This document shows positions 36,501 through 39,643 of a DNA stretch of 39,643 nt, in pieces. The DNA comes from an uncultured bacterium (lineage in GTDB: Bacteria > Verrucomicrobiota > Verrucomicrobiia > Verrucomicrobiales > V1-33), in NCBI GenBank assembly GCA_903954065.1, contig CAJBME010000216.1, positions 1 through 39,643 of the forward strand. Reading direction: 5' to 3'. A program made the translations under genes and the position numbers. The notes beneath the pieces were generated by a model. The model ran no database searches. It had not been told where the DNA came from and saw only the letters and a list, made by a program, of their open reading frames with translations. Positions within the stretch are counted from its first letter, which is position 1, and the number at the start of each line of letters is the position of its first letter.

Positions 36501-38312
36501 GCCCCCGAGGAATGGGGACAGCGTGCCGCCACTGGGGAGATTCAGAACGCGCTCGGAGACATGCTCCGCACCGAAATCGCCCTGGAAACCGCGATCGACG
36601 ACTACCAAGTTTATATCAACAAGCTCAGCAACTTGGCCGAATACGCCAACCGGCGGCTGGTTTCCCTCAACGGTGCGCAGATCAGTCGGCAGAGTTATTT
36701 GGGGATTCTTTCGGGGCTTAAAGATGTATATGTTATTTTGAAAGACCTGAAGGAGACAAAAGATTCTGTCAACCTTGCTCAACTCAACTACGGCCCAAAC
36801 CTGAAAGGAAACCTTGAAGTAACGAAACAAGATATCAACATGGTTGGCGGCACTTTGCCGTCTCTGCCCGCCCAAATCTCAGTGATAGGGTATGGTCAAG
36901 TTACGGCGTTTGTGGAAACGACGGAGATTAAGTTAAATGCGCATTTAAAAAAGATTGCGGAAATCGCAATCGAACAGGCCGAACTCCTCAAAGAAAACGA
37001 CGCCGAGGTTTACGGCGAGTTCAACGAGCTGCTGGAGCTGCTCAAGGAGCTCTCCAACGAGCTGCAGGAGGACCCCTCCAAGCGGTTGAACATGGCGGCC
37101 GCAGTCCAGGACCTCAGCATGGCGGGTGCCAAGGTCCGCTCGCTGGAGGCTGAGGCCAACCGACTGCTGGCCGAGCGCGCGGCGATGAACAAGATGATCG
37201 CCGGCCGCGCCCAGGGCAACCGCTACGGCGACATGATCGCCCGCCTCAGCCGTGACGACGCGGCCCGCAAATACGAGAACGCCATGGACACCGCGGTGCG
37301 CTTCGCTTGGCTTGCGGCCAAGGCCTACGACTACGAGACCAGCCTCTCCCCCGGCCACCCGGCCAACGCCGTGACGGTGCTTGAGGACCTGATGAAAGTG
37401 CGCCAGCTCGGCCAGTGGGACGGTGACACGCCCAAGGTGGGCAACGGCGGACTCGCCGAGATCCTCGCCAAGCTGAAAGCCAATTATGAAGCCTTGCAAG
37501 GCAGCATCGGGCTCAACAATCCGCAGGGGGAGGCCTCCACCCTCTCGCTGCGCACCGAGGGCAAGCGCATCCTGGCCGACGGCAGCAGCTCCTCGAACCA
37601 GAAATGGCAGAGCTACCTGGCCAGCACCCAGGTGGCCGACCTCAACCGGGATACCGACTTCACCCGCCACTGCCGCCCCTTCGCTTCCCCGGATGGCCCG
37701 GCCCAGCCCGGTTTCAAGATCGAGTTTTCCACCGAGATCAACTCCGGGCGCAATTTCTTCGGCAACGCCCTGAGCGCGGCGGACCACGCCTACAGCAGCG
37801 CCAACTTCGCCACCAAACTCCGCTCCGTCGGCGTCGGCTTCTCCGGCTACGATGTGGCGGCCGATGGCCAGCAGAAGCTCGCCGCCACCCCGCGGGTTTA
37901 TCTCGTGCCGGCTGGCACGGACATCATGCGCTACTCCGACGGGCTGGTGCCCAAAACCCGCGGATGGAACGTGGTCAGGCAGCGCATCCCCGTGCCCTTC
38001 CCGATCAACACCACCCACCTGCGGGATTACGCCTTCAACCCGGCGGTGGACAGTCTCAACGGGAGCTTTGCGGAACTGGTCCGGCAGGGCAACTTCAGAG
38101 CCTATCCGACCGCAGGCGGCGCGCTCTCCGGCAGCGACCCCGCCTACACCGACACCCAGCTCTTCAGCCGCTCGGTCTGGAACACGAAGTGGATTCTCTT
38201 CATCCCCGCTGCCTCGCTGGGCAGTGACCCGCAGGCCGCGATGCTGCGTTTCATCGATACCGTGGATGATATCCAGCTCCAGCTCACCACCTTCTCCTCC
38301 TCCGGGATGTGA
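27549..38312 (+). CDS. Giant exported multidomain protein (glycine-rich, L-type lectin, LamG, PA14)
   Basis: This is a 3587-residue protein with a signal peptide ending near ALAQQ (about residue 48; an internal Met37 is an alternative start). Modules in order: a glycine-rich domain resembling the animal ALK-type one (50-320, with runs of Gly at 125-300); an L-type lectin-like sandwich (336-575, GLAVTFDTYDG and WQIGFGAQTGA); a LamG/concanavalin-like domain (732-903, FTIEFWARRD and WHHWAAVND); a PA14 domain (939-1068, YTFRVSGGDGAQLFIDGNRIW). A core of about 1500 residues follows that I do not recognise (GFNPNEEHALVAPSN at 1687), then a perfect EF-hand-type loop (2577-2588), a helical region, a coiled coil (about 3130-3215) and a globular C-terminus. 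The N-terminal modules point to carbohydrate or surface binding. No peptidase, hydrolase or toxin catalytic motif was recognised. Function unknown. Confidence 0.85.
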   Translation: MFFPAMHLSFATTRAERVAPGLGVARRRSRLLIGFLMSLLATAGALAQQPVAFTFVDKTFQTWTVPDTGWYLLDVSGAQGGDASNGSHAGGKGAQIQASVRLTKGEVLRIAVGGQGGKGRSDGNNPSGGGGGGSSSIVRVKNTATPLAPSSDDEPLLIVAGGGGAASIYAGSPGNAISADGDFGWGGRNGQGGGLGQDSVNNGGAGGAGYLGDGDTRINSDGINQAFGGKKYLNGNFGGDPHLSGGAGGWGGGGGGGSATSTNDGGGGGGSGYSGGGGGPNPGNGGGGGGSFVFTGSADRPAARVFARNTGAHGGNGAISITLQRYSLPADTTAPLSLPDAYFSKDLQFPNDVTGGDVDLGGSATVPEGASYVQLTPAANWQSGNMVIKSIPVRQKVSRMVVKFQVQTTGGTTPPADGFSFNFGPELAAIEPIGVDGISEGLAVTFDTYDGENPDPAGALEVVYDSVVKQGVSFSVARPDGAMPPYPVVEDASGNPQSLTTGDNWVPVQVDLVGDPDLGGGLVSVTWNGYQVLKNVPVPYLPAESEGWQIGFGAQTGALNQAHRIRNVSIAADTYVTLDVISQFGSSLVSPPGGRRSYNTGESLTFSAPPFVYLDRYRKTLTGTEDDMRLRAAYRAKLLGGSIGGQALLGGSTVKLTESTVVNWQWELEYLAEVNTGTESIQGLSASSVTDATNQPTLGRNFRPLNYNFDSVVYSQIMGTGNGLDIQFQPKGYVIENAPNSPERFLQLSGGGDHLRANSAGTGLIGGDGSFTIEFWARRDPVTMTADQNVVSLGSSSASGAQLRAGFTSGNAFFLTNNGVTVAAPAALTDNSWHHWAAVNDKPANTVTLYRDGKVVASGNQALNFSGSTQTVTIGARAIGAATADGFFPGGLNNLRVWKTALGIDPVRSGRTTLLVGPGNASLGLELPFDTLPTADMPGVYIERREGTTLPTSVADTASFPVQTSSIQSGFALPDSAAVPAAGPAGYYGWTLRSRLRIDVAGTYTFRVSGGDGAQLFIDGNRIWNPNGKQDDSSDFEQSLHLDAGDHIVELNSYEVGGRRPALSYSASRVAQQSLPPSKLFALAREQLAFGAFTTTSAEGGNVSFATAGFGSVFPETATGAQVAAAVLPGFHFNPLESTTGTTHNIDPGEKGVMADYRRVFWMWDKKFSFTVDVMAVGLPEAALNAFQNYPFFKMVDGVLDGSAKQTQTAAGIRRVLDLWLAEGERLEVGTVYRTPDRRYTLKKISNAINNFSPITRESLSNTTYSGRVAKSYLIPAVSAPGSMTMEVDRTTYRTELAIGEGLDFSSRDAIDTQLTPDLPDDAVLVSVTANSQPAVTAPEVINDEPGWTGSQGDPWQWDIIGEKWYPLKPGTYTLDWKDKNTGETYHMEVTAAFPADTETLAYREDDQGNYLGTAPAYQTNVTFDATNASFPATPGAHYRYLVSPKTDSPFPVDLDPSATDRWSFLRQAFSTQASAKVDKTNASGPRFTENTSDARTVLVFSYRPTTGAATGDLNREKIAVRVVGSLAPETRQNDGPAQTVVSRIGSADDTAGFGSGYIVNEVSNYTATLYDRSAAVGKWGPVYPVNWGGLFTDDKRLSIGYYENPGSDPASLLHPPVGWPHLLTHYDEVEFPSDDDDSVPAIYIASQLGSEGVNQSLGNPKPQLVFDPTLYSGLTVYNQPDHELPGFNPNEEHALVAPSNLAAMTGDEAANIGQNAFFALQQWINRTETSKPDEYTSAPFVLGQYTDATTGQPGMIAYRVRETRGFDLTTGTPLAGTDQFPARDPRTHLPVDEEGNPVPQPENPRYEFTTVTFAGDLVTPIYPLNLAVGIRILNESEGKNVEFEVDSEDVQQQTLWHDKNEVPWVVAGDTEDGAKNRVPGRFEYRFWYPLAQGFWLGEGTEAKANGTPVCWLPPDAGQNDPLTKFTDGSFEARAINYSAYWKENYPVLKRGETLAYAGGEYKADHPAAPGLPAVINWASGEVAFDSATPDMAITDEDLKEFNARFMRLLDIVSVDYAKEEMPDDLSPAHPDKVSVSGSRWYFKELSGPLSRRFYYDTLQAKLVFRGTVNGLESGDPSLTRPPLAIAQILPNVISEKDKTALEQLASSDSAWKTAIEELFKASNPAGHAESMNTPLVGPPHGLRPAGPGEGTVKFLKEDGTEEEVPTKFRSFKSLGTGATLVPNPESFLEATGEERYVTVVENNDEKVNGAVTLHVIRLGDERYRGAISVITPQDAFDEKVELVHSGGFGGASDQVYYQWWVHDVAPLDGLQTPDQSTSGWSIYQQGKGLNSIGFTGRPDLILADKLFYVRYGHADELAKIETQTRVDAGSVRDTAWRLVDPDVTSPNWAPAASAADRVPYQWAGAANSPQLQASGAHRFLPQLLMGWVKRVLDAVNPYEARFSADFTGDAPATGSSMLGQAGRPYVGPVALNSSKDAIENVGLIELYETVLQRAKDLTNGYPSDFGTNQALLLASTRLAMLYDLLAGEAYTDAQNSSLSLTTAGADNTALNFAQLSAANPYIFAFANEVPSLLQEELCLLRGTDYLKSYPVYNRLFWNYFKGIGEAAYNANYGIGDANRDGLIDETDAGLIFPMGHGDAWGHFLSASKMHYGLLQRDNYNWQARAELYSLIGNVIPTDYLDEQSFARTAAAKARCGLSIVKATYRDAYVADPAAQWQGYTDAADPARAWGVSEWANRSGQSAVFDWMVGNAILPAGSTDPATGKPLEGINLINRQTAKTDLQALAGSLQEIQQTLYGVSQGLTPIGVNPDTVSFGLDSFYDLTWERKTHFEQTYESAVAAASNAKAALDFVSATSQTMRQIGGDAGELKQKAIEQDIDYRNRLIALLGTPYSGAIGNGKVFAEGYSGPDLVTYTYLDATTVEQLQPTAKTTDGLPEAFRSARISIHNSLSKTGSKLEFLPTGMNDLLLDGELMKLFDEFYLTNSKQDTYPKIIINGFSEGEASPGNTLSVEIPISKTSQYAFKAPEEWGQRAATGEIQNALGDMLRTEIALETAIDDYQVYINKLSNLAEYANRRLVSLNGAQISRQSYLGILSGLKDVYVILKDLKETKDSVNLAQLNYGPNLKGNLEVTKQDINMVGGTLPSLPAQISVIGYGQVTAFVETTEIKLNAHLKKIAEIAIEQAELLKENDAEVYGEFNELLELLKELSNELQEDPSKRLNMAAAVQDLSMAGAKVRSLEAEANRLLAERAAMNKMIAGRAQGNRYGDMIARLSRDDAARKYENAMDTAVRFAWLAAKAYDYETSLSPGHPANAVTVLEDLMKVRQLGQWDGDTPKVGNGGLAEILAKLKANYEALQGSIGLNNPQGEASTLSLRTEGKRILADGSSSSNQKWQSYLASTQVADLNRDTDFTRHCRPFASPDGPAQPGFKIEFSTEINSGRNFFGNALSAADHAYSSANFATKLRSVGVGFSGYDVAADGQQKLAATPRVYLVPAGTDIMRYSDGLVPKTRGWNVVRQRIPVPFPINTTHLRDYAFNPAVDSLNGSFAELVRQGNFRAYPTAGGALSGSDPAYTDTQLFSRSVWNTKWILFIPAASLGSDPQAAMLRFIDTVDDIQLQLTTFSSSGM

Positions 38313-38314
38313 CC

Positions 38315-39322
38315 ATGCCTGCCCCTTTCTGCCCTCCCAGCTTTCCCGTCCGTCACCGCCTCCCCCGGGGTGGCTGGCGCGGCGGCGCGTTGGCCGTGCT
38401 GCTGCTGGCGGGCTGCGGGAAGCAGGAAACCAAGCCTGAGGCCGACGTCCTGGCCAGGGGCGTGGGCTGGACGATCCGCGTGGAGGACTTCCGCCACTGG
38501 TGGACCACCCGCCCCGGCCCGGCCGACAGCCCTCAGGCGCGCACCGAGGTGCTCGGCCGCCTCATGGAAAGAGCCTCCCTCGCTCAGGCGGCGCGCCAGG
38601 CCGGCATGGATCGTGACCCGGAAACCGCCACCCAGATCGAGTCCTTGCTCATCGCGCGCCTGCAGGAACAGCAACTCAAACCACTGCTGGATGCCGTAAA
38701 AATCTCCGATGAAGACCTGCACGCCGCCTACGAGGCCGGGCGCGACACGGCCTTTCAAAAGCCGGCCGCCGTCAAGCTGGCGGCCCTTTGGTTCAACACC
38801 CGTGGCCAGCCGCCGCTGGAGGCACGCTACCGGCCCCGGCTCGAGGAAATCCGCGCGCAAGTCAGCGTGCCCGGGGAGGCATTCCCCATCGCGGCCGGCT
38901 TTGGCCCCGTCGCCGTGGGCAATACCGAGCACAAATCCTCCCGCCTGATGGGGGGCGACCTCGGCTGGCTGGACGATGCGCCGGGCAGCGACCCCTGGCG
39001 CAACGCCGTGCTGGAGGCCGCCGCCGCGCTGCATCAACCCGGTGAGCTGAGCGCGGTGACCGCCACCAAAGAAGGCCTCTTTTTGGTGCGCCTGACCGAG
39101 CGGCGCGCCTCCAGCATCCAGTCGTTTGAGGAGGCCCGCCCGCGCCTCGCGCAAACCTTGCTCGAACAGCGCCGCCGCGACGTGGAAGAGCAATTTACCC
39201 GCAAAATCCTGAACGCCGCCCCAGTGCAGCGTTTCGACGACAGACTCCCCGCCTTGGCTCCGCTGCCACCCGCTGCGGTGGCCACCCCCGTCCGCCCTGA
39301 GCTGCCGGCCCCGAAGCGCTGA
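38315..39322 (+). CDS. Parvulin-like peptidyl-prolyl isomerase lipoprotein (SurA/PrsA-like)
   Basis: This 335-residue protein has a lipoprotein signal with lipobox LLAGC (Cys about 35), a helical N-terminal part typical of SurA/PrsA chaperones, and a parvulin-like domain. The latter shows SRLMGGDLGWLDD followed by LHQPGELSAVTATKEGLFLV, matching the GGDLGW and pGelS...T..G.hli patterns of parvulins. A helical C-terminus and a Pro-rich tail close the protein. Such enzymes assist folding of exported proteins in the periplasm. The ATG at 38315 lies 2 nt after the giant gene stop; a GTG at 38309 would instead overlap it. Translational coupling and a dedicated role in folding the giant protein are inferred from this. 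Activity of the parvulin site is not proved by sequence. Confidence 0.8.
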   Translation: MPAPFCPPSFPVRHRLPRGGWRGGALAVLLLAGCGKQETKPEADVLARGVGWTIRVEDFRHWWTTRPGPADSPQARTEVLGRLMERASLAQAARQAGMDRDPETATQIESLLIARLQEQQLKPLLDAVKISDEDLHAAYEAGRDTAFQKPAAVKLAALWFNTRGQPPLEARYRPRLEEIRAQVSVPGEAFPIAAGFGPVAVGNTEHKSSRLMGGDLGWLDDAPGSDPWRNAVLEAAAALHQPGELSAVTATKEGLFLVRLTERRASSIQSFEEARPRLAQTLLEQRRRDVEEQFTRKILNAAPVQRFDDRLPALAPLPPAAVATPVRPELPAPKR

Positions 39323-39365
39323 TCCCCCGATCTTTTCCATCACTTACCCTCACTTTCCGCCTGCC

Positions 39366-39643
39366 ATGAATTTCCGCCAATTCGCCCTGTTGCCGCTTCT
39401 TCTCCTGCTGCTGTCCGCGGCAGCGAGCCTGCCCGCCACGGCCTCATCCATCGCCGAGCCGCCTCTGGTGGTTTATGGTAAAGTTTTCAAGACCGGGTCC
39501 GGTGGCCGCTACCAACTCTTCAGCGGGACGCTCCATGTCAAACTGGTTAATTCCCTCACTCCCAGCCACGTGCTCGAACTCGACATCCCGCTACGGCAGG
39601 TCGGGGCCAGCAGCGAGTTCTCTTACCGCGCCAGCATTTCCCA
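39366..39643 (+). CDS. Exported protein, partial (cut by the window edge)
   Basis: The first 92 residues of a fourth exported protein are visible, beginning 43 nt after the isomerase gene. A strong signal peptide is present (NFRQFALLPLLLLLLSAAAS, cleavage near PATASS), followed by EPPLVVYGKVFKTGSGGRYQ and LFSGTLHVKL, which looks like the start of a beta-rich domain. The frame is open to the end of the window. It is likely part of the same operon as the giant protein. Family and full length cannot be judged. Confidence 0.75.
   Translation, partial: MNFRQFALLPLLLLLLSAAASLPATASSIAEPPLVVYGKVFKTGSGGRYQLFSGTLHVKLVNSLTPSHVLELDIPLRQVGASSEFSYRASIS

Noticed and set aside
33723..36875. Open frame of 1050 codons on the minus strand
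   Set aside because: It lies wholly antisense to the giant gene. Strong C/G use at third positions removes stops from one antisense frame. The translation is Gly/Val/Glu-rich without domain structure or signal sequence.
35760..38312. Possible resemblance of the helical C-terminal third of the giant protein to Tc-toxin A subunits
   Set aside because: Helical and coiled-coil character alone is not evidence. I found no specific Tc-toxin motif, and there are no TcB/TcC-type genes in the window.
38144..39343. Open frame of 399 codons on the minus strand
   Set aside because: Antisense to the parvulin-like lipoprotein gene, whose plus-strand product has a lipobox and parvulin motifs.

Overview
The window looks like a high-GC chromosomal segment from a free-living Gram-negative bacterium, most likely of the Verrucomicrobiota/Planctomycetota group. 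This is inferred from a combination of features: secreted giant proteins with LamG, PA14 and lectin modules, short palindromic repeats of the type common in that group, a NagB fused to a PIG-L domain, and start codons almost everywhere without a Shine-Dalgarno sequence. No rRNA, tRNA, CRISPR array or intact insertion sequence was seen.

Layout. (1) Positions 1-3500 are an accessory segment: an orphan ribbon-helix-helix antitoxin behind a near-consensus promoter that would give a leaderless mRNA, an AT-rich exported protein of unknown function, a G-tract region, a decayed gene remnant, and copies of a palindromic repeat at both ends. (2) Positions 3504-7010 hold a minus-strand set: an exported hypothetical protein, a membrane-anchored coiled-coil protein with a degenerate metallopeptidase-like domain, an acylphosphatase and a formamidopyrimidine-DNA glycosylase-family enzyme. 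(3) Positions 7182-10649 hold a small hypothetical gene on the plus strand and a minus-strand pair of a family 9 glycosyltransferase and an MsbA-like ABC exporter, both plausible for lipopolysaccharide assembly. (4) Positions 10761-21137 are mostly housekeeping: an S9A prolyl oligopeptidase, the NagB/PIG-L fusion, gluconokinase, a single-pass membrane protein, fumarase C, a secreted staphylococcal-nuclease-like protein with helix-hairpin-helix motifs, and LepA/EF4. (5) Positions 21473-25339 contain a membrane-anchored repeat protein with a recognisable promoter and palindrome, then a NarL-type response regulator and a 7-TM histidine kinase.

(6) From 25566 to the right edge lies the most unusual part: a tightly packed plus-strand operon of four exported proteins. 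These are a 658-residue protein, a giant 3587-residue protein (glycine-rich, L-type lectin-like, LamG, PA14, long unrecognised core, EF-hand loop, coiled coil, conserved-looking C-terminus), a parvulin-like peptidyl-prolyl isomerase lipoprotein, and the start of another exported protein cut by the window edge. The spacing is 6 nt, then 2 nt or an overlap, then 43 nt. The simplest reading is a giant surface or secreted protein made together with a dedicated folding factor and two accessory exported proteins, divergent from a two-component system that might control it. This is the best candidate for an undescribed system; its function cannot be read from the sequence alone.
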